Source of the DNA: an uncultured Eubacteriales bacterium
GTDB lineage: Bacteria; Bacillota; Clostridia; Oscillospirales; Oscillospiraceae
Assembly (NCBI GenBank): GCA_900544975.1
Contig: UQXI01000006.1
Coordinates: forward strand, 27,100 to 91,099
Direction: 5' to 3'
DNA: 64,000 nucleotides
Positions 16,911 through 27,898 of the stretch are shown here, piece after piece. A model generated the notes under the pieces. It saw only the letters and a list, made by a program, of their open reading frames with translations. It did not search any database and was not told where the DNA came from. Numbering within the stretch: the first letter of the stretch is position 1; every line of letters begins with the position of its first letter. A program made the translations under genes and the position numbers.

Positions 16911-17330
16911 TTAACTATTTCTGCGAATTTGAATAAAACGTAATATATCGTTATATAAACGTTCTTTATCCTCCAAATCAATCATCAGCCATCTTTGTCC
17001 ATTCCACTCTTTTGTATGATTATATATATTTTGCAACTCAACCGCACAGTCTGGGAGCATTTCCTCAATAAGCGTTTTTTCCTTTCTGCCAACAACAATC
17101 AAAATCGTAAAATAACCCTCTCTTGGATATATGGTGCATAATGATTTTCCAGATTTTTTAAATTTAACGTTCCATCCTTTTTCCAAGCTGCACATACTGT
17201 ATTCTATTTTTTCATTACATTTATATGCGCCCTTGACTTCTGAACAAAATTGCATAAAAACTGGATTTCTAACATATTCACCTATTTCCTCAATTGTAGG
17301 GCAGTTGCTCTTATCTTGTAAATCAATCAT
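16911..17330 (-). CDS. DUF3788-like protein
   Basis: A 139-residue protein without signal or membrane segments. The central strands (WNVKFKKSGKSLCTIYPREGYFTILIVVG) and the C-terminal WLMIDLEDKERLYNDILRFIQIRR match the DUF3788 pattern; function is unknown. Base composition is clearly more AT-rich than the flanking core genes, so it is probably acquired. The ATG at 17330 follows GGAGGG at spacing 10; an upstream in-frame extension lacks a ribosome site. It belongs to the decayed mobile element. Confidence 0.65.
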   Translation of the reverse strand: MIDLQDKSNCPTIEEIGEYVRNPVFMQFCSEVKGAYKCNEKIEYSMCSLEKGWNVKFKKSGKSLCTIYPREGYFTILIVVGRKEKTLIEEMLPDCAVELQNIYNHTKEWNGQRWLMIDLEDKERLYNDILRFIQIRRNS

Positions 17331-17477
17331 GTTGATATATCCCTCCAAACTCCGACTTATCGCTTTGGTTCTCTCATGATACCACAAATCCGAGAGCGTG
17401 GAAATAGGGAGTTTTCCAGCCGAATTTCCGCCCTCTTGGATATACGGCACAGACGGTCAAAAAAGTGTAGACTTGGG

Positions 17478-17622
17478 GTAGTTCATCGTATACATGGATG
17501 AAAAACGCCCCACCTGCATTTGACCTTTGTACCGCTGGCAAAGGACAACCGTCTGTGCGCAAAAGAAATCATGGGCAGCCGGGCCAGACAAAGTGGCCGG
17601 ACAATTTTCACGCCTATACGGC
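17478..17622 (+). pseudogene. relic of a MobV/Pre-type relaxase
   Basis: A fragment of a plasmid recombination/mobilisation enzyme. After restoring single-base shifts it reads MDEK, then TPHLHLTFVPLAKDNR with LCAKEIMG, then KWPDNFHAY. The HxHxxxVP metal-binding motif followed by RLxAKEhhG and WxDxFHxY is characteristic of MobV relaxases. At least two or three frameshifts (near 17492, 17504 and 17580) and loss of both ends show it is dead. It ends at the 3' end of ribF. Confidence 0.65.
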
Positions 17623-18522
17623 CTATGTGGAATGCGCTGCAAAAAAAGCCCGGGTTTGGCTGGCGTTGCGGTGAATCTCAGCCTGGAGCGCCTCCAGACT
17701 GGGAAACCGCTGCTCTCCCCGGAGAAAATGCCACAGCTCCAGGGTAATTCTCTGGCCGTACAAATCCCCGTCGTAGTCCAGCAGCCAAGGCTCTATGGTG
17801 AGGCCCTGTCCGCTCACTGTGGGCCGGACGCCGATGTTGGTCACCGCCAAGTGCGCCTCCCCCTGGACCCAGACCCGGCAGGCATAGACGCCATGGGGCG
17901 GCAAGAGCAGCTCTGGCGAGACCTTCAGATTGGCGGTGGGAGCGCCCAAGGTCCGGCCCAAACGGGTTCCAGGCACCACCGTACCGGTGAACTGGTGGGG
18001 ATGCCCCAAAAATTGGCGCGCCCGGTCCAGGTCGCCGGACTCCAGCAGGGTTCGGATATAGGTGGAGGAGACGGTGATCCCCTCCAGCCGGTATTCCGGA
18101 ATGACGGCGCAGCCAATGCCCAGCTTGGCACAGGCCTCCAGGAGGCGGGCCGCCGTCCCCGCTCCCCGGGCCCCGAAGCGAAAATCGTGGCCGCAAATCA
18201 AGGCGGCAGCGTGATACTGGCCCAGGAGAACGGAATGGAGAAACTGTTCCCAAGGCATGTCCCGCATCTGCCGGTCAAAGCGAATGGGCAGGACCTCGTC
18301 TATGCCGTAAAGCGCTTCCATCAGCCGGACCCGATCCTGAGGGGTGCTGAGGAGCGCCACCCGTTCACCGGACACCAGGGTATCTGGATGGCTGTCGAAG
18401 GTCAGCGCTGCGGCGCGGCAGCCCAGGCGGTCCGCCTCCTGGCGGCACCTGGCCAGGAGCTGTCCGTGGCCCAGGTGCACGCCGTCAAAAAAGCCCAGGG
18501 CGATGACGCGTGGCTGGTTCAA
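17623..18522 (-). CDS. ribF: bifunctional riboflavin kinase / FAD synthetase
   Basis: A 299-residue enzyme that makes FMN and then FAD. The N-terminal nucleotidyltransferase has GFFDGVHLGHGQLL and the second site VSSTYIRTLLESGD; the C-terminal kinase has GTRLGRTLGAPTANL and the IEPWLLDYDGDLYG strand. Length is normal. It starts one base after the truB stop, the last gene of the rimP-nusA-infB operon. Mobile-element debris begins right at its stop codon, so an insertion may have landed just downstream. Confidence 0.95.
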   Translation of the reverse strand: MNQPRVIALGFFDGVHLGHGQLLARCRQEADRLGCRAAALTFDSHPDTLVSGERVALLSTPQDRVRLMEALYGIDEVLPIRFDRQMRDMPWEQFLHSVLLGQYHAAALICGHDFRFGARGAGTAARLLEACAKLGIGCAVIPEYRLEGITVSSTYIRTLLESGDLDRARQFLGHPHQFTGTVVPGTRLGRTLGAPTANLKVSPELLLPPHGVYACRVWVQGEAHLAVTNIGVRPTVSGQGLTIEPWLLDYDGDLYGQRITLELWHFLRGEQRFPSLEALQAEIHRNASQTRAFFAAHST

Positions 18523-18523
18523 A

Positions 18524-19399
18524 TCAATTCACCTCAAAAAAGCTTTTTATGGTTCGCATCCGGCCCTCGTCACACCGGCCCAGGGCCAGGAATTCCGAAG
18601 CGCCGTAAAGCCGGTAGGTCCCCGGCGCCAGGTTCAGGGAGAATGCCGCGCCGTCCCGGCAGGCCCGCTCCTGCCGGGGCGTCAGTTGTACCGGCGGACT
18701 GTCCTGAAACAGGGAATCCACAGGAAGCAGCAGGGATGAGACGTCCTGCCCGGACTCAAACCGGTCCAGCAGCTGCTGCAATGGAATCGCCCTGTCCAGG
18801 GTGTACACCCCCGCCCGGCTGCGGCGTAACGCCGCCATACAGCCGCCACAGCCCAGGGCACGGCCAATGTCCTCACAGAGGGTGCGAATATATGTACCCT
18901 TGGAGCACCGGACCCGAAGGCGGCAGTCACCGTCCTGAAATTCCAGAAGCTCCAGTTCATGAATGGTAATCTGCCGGGGCTGCCGCTCCACCTCCTTGCC
19001 CTGGCGGGCAAGCTCATAGAGCTTCTGGCCGTTCACCTTGACCGCAGAATACATGGGAGGGGTCTGCATCTGCGGCCCCAGAAAACGGCTTAAAACGGCT
19101 TCCAGCGCCTCCTGGGTGACGTCTACCGGCCGGGTCTCTAAAACCCGGCCTGTGACGTCCTGGGTGTCGGTCCGCAACCCCAGGCGCAAGGTAGTCAGGT
19201 ACTCCTTCTCGGCGCTCTCAAAAAACTCCACTGCCCGGGTGGCCCTGCCCACAAAGATGGGCAGAACCCCGGTTGCCATGGGGTCCAGAGTCCCGCCGTG
19301 GCCAATGCGCCGGGTGCCGAAGACCCGGCGCAGCCGGGCCGCCACATCCTGGCTGGTCCAGTCTTGGGGCTTGTCAATGGGAATGATTCCGGTGGCCAT
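18524..19399 (-). CDS. truB: tRNA pseudouridine-55 synthase
   Basis: A 291-residue enzyme that forms pseudouridine 55 in the T-loop of tRNAs. It begins GIIPIDKPQDWTSQDV and contains the catalytic RIGHGGTLDPMATGVLP motif with the active-site Asp, followed by TPPMYSAVKVNG and CSKGTYIRTLCEDIG. The ATG at 19399 with AAAGGAGG is preferred over upstream in-frame starts that have no family similarity. It is in the rimP-ribF operon. Confidence 0.95.
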   Translation of the reverse strand: MATGIIPIDKPQDWTSQDVAARLRRVFGTRRIGHGGTLDPMATGVLPIFVGRATRAVEFFESAEKEYLTTLRLGLRTDTQDVTGRVLETRPVDVTQEALEAVLSRFLGPQMQTPPMYSAVKVNGQKLYELARQGKEVERQPRQITIHELELLEFQDGDCRLRVRCSKGTYIRTLCEDIGRALGCGGCMAALRRSRAGVYTLDRAIPLQQLLDRFESGQDVSSLLLPVDSLFQDSPPVQLTPRQERACRDGAAFSLNLAPGTYRLYGASEFLALGRCDEGRMRTIKSFFEVN

Positions 19400-19424
19400 A
19401 GGGGCCTCCTTTCCAAACATAGGA

Positions 19425-20384
19425 TCAGTCGTCGCACCACATGCCCTGGGCCCGAAGGACCTGCAAAACCCGTCCCCGGGCTTCCTCCTGGCCAACAGGC
19501 AAGGTAGCGCCGGCAGCCGCCTGATGACCGCCGCCGCCCAGGGCAGCGCAGAGCGCTGCCGCATCATAGCCAGGGGCGGATCGGACCGAGAGCTTGGTTG
19601 CGCCGCCTTCCACCGTGCGGAAAGTCACCGCCAGGTTCACCCCCTCCAGGTTCCGGGCAAAATTGGACACGTCCTCCATGTCGTCCTCTGTGACCCCGGT
19701 TTCCCGCTCCACTTCCAGCGGGATGGGACACAGGGCAATTTTGCCGCCCTGGAGCAGCTCCAAATGCTGGGCCAAGTAGGCGTTGAGCCGGAGGCGGCAC
19801 AGACGTGTGGTTTCAAACAGGCGCTTGTTGATGGGGTAGCTCTCCGCCCCGGCCTCCAGACATGTGGCCGCCACCCGCAGGGTGCGGGCCGTGGTGTTGG
19901 AGTAGCGGAAGCAGCCGGTGTCGGTGGATACCGCCACATAGAGAGCCTCCGCCATGGGCCGGTCCAGCGAGACCCCCATGGCCCCCAGGATTTCATAGAC
20001 AACCTCCCCGCAGGCCGCCGCCGACGGATCGATGTGTCCCTGGGGCGCAAAGCCGGGATTGGTACCGTGGTGGTCAATCAGCATGTCCACCGCCAGGGCT
20101 TCCGCCCCCTTGCAGAGCATCTCCCGGCCCGCCACGTCTACGCTTACCACCAGGGCTCCAGCCGGGGCTTCCGGGCAGGTGAGGCCCTCATGATAGGAGC
20201 GGTACCGCTCTGTCAGCTGGGGGTTTTTTAAAATTGCCGCCTCTTTTCCCAAGCTCCGCAGCCCCCGGCACAGAGCGGCAGCGGAGCCGGCGGTGTCCCC
20301 ATCGGGGCGGCGGTGCGTCAGGATCAAAACCGACGGCGCGCCCAGCAACACGCGGGCGGCCTCAGGAATGGTCAGCGCTTTCAT
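19425..20384 (-). CDS. nrnA: DHH-family bifunctional oligoribonuclease / PAP phosphatase
   Basis: A 319-residue DHH/DHHA1 phosphoesterase that degrades nanoRNA and dephosphorylates pAp in Firmicutes. Motifs are THRRPDGDTAGS, VSVDVA, DMLIDHHGTN (the DHH box), a metal-binding VSTDTGCFRYSNT and the C-terminal GGGHQAAAG of DHHA1. The start at 20384 (MKALTIPEA) is chosen because AAAGG lies nine bases upstream; several nearby ATGs are possible. It overlaps the rbfA end by 23 bases. Confidence 0.92.
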   Translation of the reverse strand: MKALTIPEAARVLLGAPSVLILTHRRPDGDTAGSAAALCRGLRSLGKEAAILKNPQLTERYRSYHEGLTCPEAPAGALVVSVDVAGREMLCKGAEALAVDMLIDHHGTNPGFAPQGHIDPSAAACGEVVYEILGAMGVSLDRPMAEALYVAVSTDTGCFRYSNTTARTLRVAATCLEAGAESYPINKRLFETTRLCRLRLNAYLAQHLELLQGGKIALCPIPLEVERETGVTEDDMEDVSNFARNLEGVNLAVTFRTVEGGATKLSVRSAPGYDAAALCAALGGGGHQAAAGATLPVGQEEARGRVLQVLRAQGMWCDD

Positions 20385-20739
20385 CTTCATCATCCTTTGC
20401 AATGTGCAGAGAGTTGAGCAGATCCAGCATATGGGCGCCCCGGGTGATGGAGTCGTCCTCCTGCCACTGAAGCTCCGGGGTATAGCGAAGCTGCAGCGCA
20501 GCCCCCAGCTCCCGGCGGAGATAGCCGCTGGCAGAACGGAGTCCCTTCAGCGCCTCGCCTGCTTTGGACTTGTCCAGGAAGCTGACGCAGACCTTGGCAT
20601 AGCGCAAGTCTGGTGTGGTCTCCACCCGGGTGATGGAGATCATGGTAGCCTGCACCCGGGGGTCCTTCAGATTGCGAAGCAAATCTGCCAGCTCTCGCTG
20701 GATTTCCTCGTTGATGCGGCCGATTCGATTGGATGCCAT
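20362..20739 (-). CDS. rbfA: ribosome-binding factor A
   Basis: A 125-residue KH-fold protein that binds 30S precursors and helps mature the 5' end of 16S rRNA. MASNRIGRINEEIQRELADL at the start and KDPRVQATMISITRVETTPD are family signatures; the SASGYLRRELG and RYTPELQWQEDDSI segments complete the fold. The ATG at 20739 follows AGGAGG at spacing 8. It lies 242 bases behind infB, a gap that holds a hairpin. Confidence 0.93.
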   Translation of the reverse strand: MASNRIGRINEEIQRELADLLRNLKDPRVQATMISITRVETTPDLRYAKVCVSFLDKSKAGEALKGLRSASGYLRRELGAALQLRYTPELQWQEDDSITRGAHMLDLLNSLHIAKDDEDESADHS

Positions 20740-20942
20740 TGGCACATCCTCCTCTTGATGAATTGACAGGGAGCCAGGCTCCCTGGGCGGTGTCTCCCCT
20801 GGCCCTGGGGCGGACCGGCTGTTTGGGAATTCGGTGCAATCACTTTAGGTTGCCCATTCTACCCCATGTTATGGCCGCGCAAAAACGAATGTTTGAATGG
20901 CCAAAACACAACCGGCGTTTTGAGAGACCTTCTTTCGAAAAG

Positions 20943-20975
20943 ACCCGCCGCGCCGCGTCCTGCGGTGCGGCGGGT
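20943..20975 (-). terminator. hairpin between infB and rbfA
   Basis: The stem ACCCGCCGC/GCGGCGGGT with an inner GC stem is followed on the minus strand by TCTTTTCG. It looks like an intrinsic terminator inside an otherwise continuous operon. Confidence 0.6.
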
Positions 20976-20981
20976 AACGCA

Positions 20982-23299
<2,318 letters not shown>

Positions 23300-23303
<4 letters not shown>

Positions 23304-23878
23304 AATTCCGCACCTCCATGTGACTTCTTACCGTGCTTCCTGACGGCGGGCCCGCGACCGGGGGATTGCTTCGGGGCGGCGGGCTTCGCCTGCCGCTTGG
23401 ACTGGGCAGCCGGGCTGCCTGGTCCGGCTTTTGGATGATCAGCCGGTGGTTTTGGCTGATGTCTGTGTTTTCCGCGCAGGAGATTTCTCTGGTGGGCCTT
23501 CTCCTCCAACTGGCGCTGGCGCACCCGCCTGGTCTGCCTGGTCAGATTCTCCAGCGCTCCGGCATACCGTTGCGGATCCTCCAGGGCCTGCAAAAAGGCC
23601 AGGGCCAGGGCCGGATCGGTAATTGCCGCAAAGGATATGAGGCTCTTGCCCAGGGCCGCGCCCAGCTCCTCCCTGGTAAAGGGGACCAGGACCATCTGCT
23701 GATCCGTACAGGTCACCATATTCCGGGCCTGGCGCAGCGCCCGCCCCGGAGCGTCGTTTGCAAGGATCAAAAGCCTGGCGTGGCCAGATCGCGCAGCCGC
23801 TCCGACGGCTTCCTCCCCGATCTCAATCCGTCCTGCCTTCTTGGCCAGGGACAGGTAACCGATGGCATTAGGTTTCAT
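23300..23878 (-). CDS. L7Ae/L30e-family RNA-binding protein (YlxQ) with a basic tail
   Basis: The first 95 residues form the L7Ae/L30e fold ([20 protein letters not shown] and [16 protein letters not shown]). The family binds kink-turn RNA; the role of YlxQ in the nusA operon is unsettled. Unlike the usual 100-residue protein, this one carries about 95 further residues rich in Arg, Lys, Pro and Gln, probably disordered and RNA-binding. It overlaps rnpM by 11 bases and infB by 4, giving tight coupling. Confidence 0.85.
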
Positions 23879-24140
23879 GACGCGCCTCCATTTCCTGGGC
23901 CAACCGCTCCAGCACTTCAGCTGGAATGGAAGTCTCTAAATTTCTCTCTAAGGATTTCGATCGCACGGCCTTCTTCAAACAATTGGGGTCCGGGCACAGG
24001 TAAGCGCCCCGGCCGGGAGCCTTCCCCTGGAAATCCAGGCTGACCACGCCCTCTGGCGAGCGGACCACACGAATCAGCTCCCGTTTTGGCTTCCGTTCCC
24101 GACAACCCATACACTGGCGCATGGGTATTTTTCTCTGCAT
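23868..24140 (-). CDS. rnpM: YlxR/RnpM family RNA-binding protein
   Basis: A 90-residue protein of the YlxR (DUF448) family, reported in B. subtilis as a modulator of RNase P. The signature is MRQCMGCRERKPKRELIRVV plus GRGAYLCPDPNCLKKA with four Cys that could bind a metal. It lies between nusA and ylxQ, the standard position. Length is normal. Confidence 0.9.
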   Translation of the reverse strand: MQRKIPMRQCMGCRERKPKRELIRVVRSPEGVVSLDFQGKAPGRGAYLCPDPNCLKKAVRSKSLERNLETSIPAEVLERLAQEMEARHET

Positions 24141-24179
24141 GAAGGCTCCCTCCTTTGATGTTCCGGACTGGCGCCCGGT

Positions 24180-25346
24180 TTATTCTGCCTCTGCCTCCTG
24201 AGGCGCTTCGGGCGCTTCTGCCAGGTCCTCTTCCTGGAATTCCGAGGCCTTGGAGGCGGGTTTGATGTCAATTTTATAGCTGGTGAGCCGGGCTGCCAGG
24301 CGGGCGTTCTGGCCCTCTTTGCCGATGGCCAGGCTCAGCTGATCGTCGGGGACCACCACCCGGCAGGCCTTCTGCCCGGGGATCAAGTCCACGGAGACCA
24401 CATCCGCAGGGCTGAGGGCGGCGGCCACATACTGGCAGGGGTCCTCGGACCAGGTGATGATGTCCATTTTTTCCCCGTGCAGCTCGTTTACAATGGCGCC
24501 TACACGGCCGCCCCGGGGACCCACGCAGGCGCCCACCGGATCAATGTCCTCCTGGGCCGCCCGAACGGCAATCTTGGTCCGGGAACCGGGTTCCCGGGCA
24601 ATGTTCCGCACCTCCACCAGGCCCTCGGCAATCTCCGGCACTTCCAGCTCGAAGAGCCGACGGACCAGATTGGGATGGGTCCGGGAGACAAACACCTGGG
24701 GGCCACGGTTGGAGCGGTGTACATCCACCACATACACCCGGATCAAGTCGCCCTCCTGGTAGACCTCGCCGGGGATCTGCTCTCCGGACCGCAGGACGGC
24801 GTCGGAGCGCTCCGTGCCGGTGCCGATCCGGACAAACATGTCGCCCCCGGTGGGGTCAATCCGCAGGACGGTGCCAGTGAGAATCTCCTGGGCTTTGGAG
24901 GAATAGTTGTCGTAAACAGCGCCGCGCTCCGCCTCCCGGATGCCCTGGATGATGACCTGCTTGGCGGTCTGGGCGGCGATGCGGCCGAAGTTCTCGATCT
25001 TCACTGGGATGCGGATGACGTCGCCCGGCTGGGCATGGGGTGCGGTGTTCCGCGCCGCATCCAGAGCAATCTCCCCGGCGGGGTTCCCCACTTCCTCCAC
25101 CACGGTCCGCTGCTGGACCATGGACATGGCGGACTCGGTGAGCACCACCTCTACGTTCTCGGCGGCAATCTCCTTGTGATCCTCCCGGTCCTTCCGGTAG
25201 GCATTGATGAGCGCCTGCTTAATCCGATCTACCATATAGTCCACCGGAATGCCCCGCTCCTTCTCCAGCATCTGCAGCGCGGCAAAAATCTCCGCGGGCT
25301 GGCACAGCTGGGGCTCTGGATTTTTCTTCTTTACATTTCTGGCCAT
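24180..25346 (-). CDS. nusA: transcription termination/antitermination factor NusA
   Basis: A 388-residue NusA. The N-terminal RNA polymerase-binding domain (about 1-130) is followed by an S1 domain (TGTVLRIDPTGGDMFVRIG) and two KH domains with DPVGACVGPRGGRVGAIVNE and LAIGKEGQNARLAARL. It lacks the C-terminal acidic repeats of enterobacteria, as is normal for Firmicutes, and ends in a short acidic tail. It lies 15 bases behind rimP. Confidence 0.96.
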   Translation of the reverse strand: MARNVKKKNPEPQLCQPAEIFAALQMLEKERGIPVDYMVDRIKQALINAYRKDREDHKEIAAENVEVVLTESAMSMVQQRTVVEEVGNPAGEIALDAARNTAPHAQPGDVIRIPVKIENFGRIAAQTAKQVIIQGIREAERGAVYDNYSSKAQEILTGTVLRIDPTGGDMFVRIGTGTERSDAVLRSGEQIPGEVYQEGDLIRVYVVDVHRSNRGPQVFVSRTHPNLVRRLFELEVPEIAEGLVEVRNIAREPGSRTKIAVRAAQEDIDPVGACVGPRGGRVGAIVNELHGEKMDIITWSEDPCQYVAAALSPADVVSVDLIPGQKACRVVVPDDQLSLAIGKEGQNARLAARLTSYKIDIKPASKASEFQEEDLAEAPEAPQEAEAE

Positions 25347-25361
25347 GACTGTTTCCTCCTG

Positions 25362-25814
25362 TCAGAATTCCACCCGGAGCCGCACCTGGGCAATCTCCGA
25401 TTTTTCAAAGGTGAGGGCGCCAGCGCCGGTCGAAATGGTGACGCAGCCATTGTCGTAGCCCTCCAAAATGCCGGGATATTCCTTCGCCCCGTCTTTGGGG
25501 CGGTACAGCTTCACCAGCACGGGACAGTGGAGAAACTGCTGAAAATCCCCGGGACGCTTCAGCACCCGCTCCAGCCCGGCAGAGCAGACCTCAAAGTGGT
25601 AGCTGTCCGGGATGGGATCCTCCTCGTCCAGGATGGGGTCCAGGGCCCGGGAAATGGCCTCGCAATCGGCAATGTCCACGCCGCCGTCTTTGTCAATATA
25701 AACCCGGAGGAACCAATCCGCTCCCTCCCGGACATATTCCACATCCCACAGTTTGCAGCCCAGACCTTCCACAACCGGGCGGGCAAAGCCGGCCACCTGC
25801 TCTGTGATTTTCAT
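25362..25814 (-). CDS. rimP: ribosome maturation factor RimP
   Basis: A 150-residue 30S assembly factor, first gene of the nusA-infB operon. Signatures are GCKLWDVEYVREG, LRVYIDKDGGVDIADCEAISRALDPILDE and SYHFEVCSAGLERVLKRPGDF. The C-terminal SH3-like domain is complete. Expression would pass through a hairpin in the 5' leader. Confidence 0.94.
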   Translation of the reverse strand: MKITEQVAGFARPVVEGLGCKLWDVEYVREGADWFLRVYIDKDGGVDIADCEAISRALDPILDEEDPIPDSYHFEVCSAGLERVLKRPGDFQQFLHCPVLVKLYRPKDGAKEYPGILEGYDNGCVTISTGAGALTFEKSEIAQVRLRVEF

Positions 25815-25837
25815 AATAACACGCCTTTCTCAGCAAG

Positions 25838-25862
25838 AAAGAGAGGGGCGCACCCCTCTCTT
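25838..25862 (-). promoter_or_regulatory. terminator-like hairpin in the rimP-nusA operon leader
   Basis: The perfect stem AAGAGAGGGG/CCCCTCTCTT with a 4-base loop lies between the operon promoter and rimP; on the minus strand it is followed by TCTTG. It resembles an attenuator. Confidence 0.5.
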
Positions 25863-25887
25863 CCGTAAGTCAACCATGATTATGGAC

Positions 25888-25916
25888 ATTATAGCACACA
25901 TGGGTTCATTGTGCAA
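25888..25916 (-). promoter_or_regulatory. sigma-A type promoter for the rimP-nusA-infB operon
   Basis: On the minus strand TTGCAC (25916-25911) and TATAAT (25893-25888) are 17 bases apart. Confidence 0.75.
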
Positions 25917-25994
25917 GAGGTTTTTCTCAAGAAATTCCGGGAGAAACCCCCGTTTCTTTGAAAAAACGGATCAAATTTTAAAAAGATGACGTCT

Positions 25995-27065
25995 CTACCT
26001 GCTTCCATAGGTCTCCAGAATGGCGCAGACCGCTTCCACATAGTCCTGCCCATACCCCTTCTCCCGGAAATCCCGGGCGCTGGAGACGGACGGGAACTCA
26101 AAAAGGCACGCGTCATACCCCAGCTCATAGGCCGCCCAGGCGCTGTAATATCCCTCCGCCCCCCGCAGAGAGGCGTAGCTGTTTCCGGGAAAATAATCCT
26201 GAAACGTCTGAAACAGATCCCCAGACCAGCCGCCGGAGACAATGGTTTGGCAGTACCAGCCATGGGTATCGATCAAAATGTTGTATCCGTCCCCCATCAC
26301 AGACTGGGTAAATTGCGCCAGTGCCACCGCCTCCCGAGCCCTCAGGGGCTCGCTGCCGCAATAATTCCGGGCGCTGTAATCACTCACAAAACTGTAAGGG
26401 AAACACCGGTTCAGGTCGACGCCAGTCCCCTCTTCCACAAGGCCGTCTGCATCCAGGCAATGGGTGGTGCAGCGCCCCGGCCCATTGCAGGTCCAGCCGT
26501 CATACAGGCCGTCGGGATTGAGGCAGGGCAGCACATACACCGTCCAGTCTCCGGAAGTAAGCCGCTGTGCAGCGGGGCCAGTCAGCGCCTGCATCAGCAG
26601 GTACGCCGTATCAGACAGCAGCTGACCGTCCTGTTGGAAATTGTCCTCCCAGCCGTGAATGGCAAATGTCGCCACCAGGACATGCTTCCCTGTGCCAAAG
26701 CGGTACGCCAGAAGCTCCCGCCCGGATCCGCTCCGGCCGTAGCAAATGGTCTCCTTCTGCCTGGGCTCCAGAGGGCGGACAGGAAAGAGGCGGCTCAGCC
26801 TGGCCTCTTCATAGTCCCTGCGAATCAGCTGTACTACCGCCAGATTCCGCCCATTGGCAGGGCCTTGCAGCGTAGACACGTTCTGTGCAAACTGAGACGG
26901 CCCGGCCACGCGGCTTGGGGAAGCAGCATAAAACCCAACCCGCTGCACATCACAAGGCGCCTCCGTACACCAGGCCGATCCGCCTGCAACCCCAGCACAC
27001 AGGAAGAGCATGACCACGCTACAGGCGATCCGGCAAAAAAATCGACTTTTTTGCAGAATTGCCAT
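25995..27065 (-). CDS. secreted M14-family zinc carboxypeptidase
   Basis: A 356-residue protein with a signal peptide or N-terminal anchor (about residues 12-32) and an M14 domain. Zinc ligands are HxxE in FAIHGWEDNFQQDG and the later His in IDTHGWYC; the substrate Arg region is VDLNRCFP and the catalytic Glu is in CLFEFPS. Family members of this size in Clostridia include gamma-D-Glu-mDAP endopeptidases that trim cell-wall peptides. Several Cys residues could form external disulfides. It is monocistronic. Confidence 0.85.
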   Translation of the reverse strand: MAILQKSRFFCRIACSVVMLFLCAGVAGGSAWCTEAPCDVQRVGFYAASPSRVAGPSQFAQNVSTLQGPANGRNLAVVQLIRRDYEEARLSRLFPVRPLEPRQKETICYGRSGSGRELLAYRFGTGKHVLVATFAIHGWEDNFQQDGQLLSDTAYLLMQALTGPAAQRLTSGDWTVYVLPCLNPDGLYDGWTCNGPGRCTTHCLDADGLVEEGTGVDLNRCFPYSFVSDYSARNYCGSEPLRAREAVALAQFTQSVMGDGYNILIDTHGWYCQTIVSGGWSGDLFQTFQDYFPGNSYASLRGAEGYYSAWAAYELGYDACLFEFPSVSSARDFREKGYGQDYVEAVCAILETYGSR

Positions 27066-27233
27066 TGCTTTTCCCCCCTTTTATTTAATTATACGCCAAA
27101 ATATCCCAGCTGTCCAGCGCACAGGTTGCCCGTTTTCCAAAAAAAGCGGATCCATTGCAAAAACCGGAGGTATTTTACAGGATGCTGCAAAATACCTCCG
27201 TGCCCGCTTTGCAACAGACCCGCAGGGGAAGAC

Positions 27234-27806
27234 TCACCGGCGGATATCCTGGCCGGCGAAGTATCGCTTCATGGGGATGTACAGCACCGCCGCAATGGCC
27301 AGGGCCAGCAGGGTGTTGGGGAGCATGTAGCTGCCGTTGTACACCAGGGAATACAGATTGGCATTGTCGAAAGTGCCGATGCCGGGAATGTTCGTGGGTT
27401 CATAAATCCGATAAATGGTGACGCCGCTGATGAAATGGACCAGGAAGCGGACCCCGCAGCCCAGCACGGTACCCGGGAAAATGCCCCAGGCCTTCCCCCG
27501 GAAGAGGCCCGCCAGGCCCAGGGGCGTGAAGGCCACCAGATAATCCAGCAGCATGGACTGCCAGCCCCAGGCATACGCCCCGTCAAAAATCAGCTGCAGC
27601 AGACCGAACACAAAGCCTGCCAGCAAGCCCTGGCCCAGCCCCCAACGCAGGGAAAAGAACACAATGGGAAACATCGCCAGGGTCAGGGAACCGCCGTTTG
27701 GCAGCTCCATAAACTTCAGGTAGCTCAAGGCCTGGGCCAGCGCCACCATGATGGCCCCTTCGCACAGGGCCCGGATCCGAAGATGGGATGCGTGGGTGTT
27801 TGTCAT
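27234..27806 (-). CDS. thiT: thiamine ECF transporter S-component ThiT
   Basis: A 190-residue six-helix membrane protein. The segments ALSYLKFMELPNGGSLTLAM, FDGAYAWGWQSMLLDY and the C-terminal NGSYMLPNTLLALAI match ThiT, whose conserved Trp and Asn residues bind thiamine. It works with a shared EcfAAT module encoded elsewhere. A TPP riboswitch directly upstream supports the substrate. The ATG at 27806 follows GGAGG; longer frames run into the riboswitch. Confidence 0.93.
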   Translation of the reverse strand: MTNTHASHLRIRALCEGAIMVALAQALSYLKFMELPNGGSLTLAMFPIVFFSLRWGLGQGLLAGFVFGLLQLIFDGAYAWGWQSMLLDYLVAFTPLGLAGLFRGKAWGIFPGTVLGCGVRFLVHFISGVTIYRIYEPTNIPGIGTFDNANLYSLVYNGSYMLPNTLLALAIAAVLYIPMKRYFAGQDIRR

Positions 27807-27848
27807 AGGAACAGATACCTCCAGTTTTGGGGAACACCCCAAAATAAT

Positions 27849-27885
27849 ATCGCATTGCAAACCCGCCGGTGGTGCGCAATGCGAT
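27849..27885 (-). terminator. expression-platform terminator of the TPP riboswitch
   Basis: ATCGCATTGC pairs with GCAATGCGAT across a 17-base loop and is followed on the minus strand by ATTATTTT. Confidence 0.8.
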
Positions 27886-27898
27886 ACGTCCATATCTG

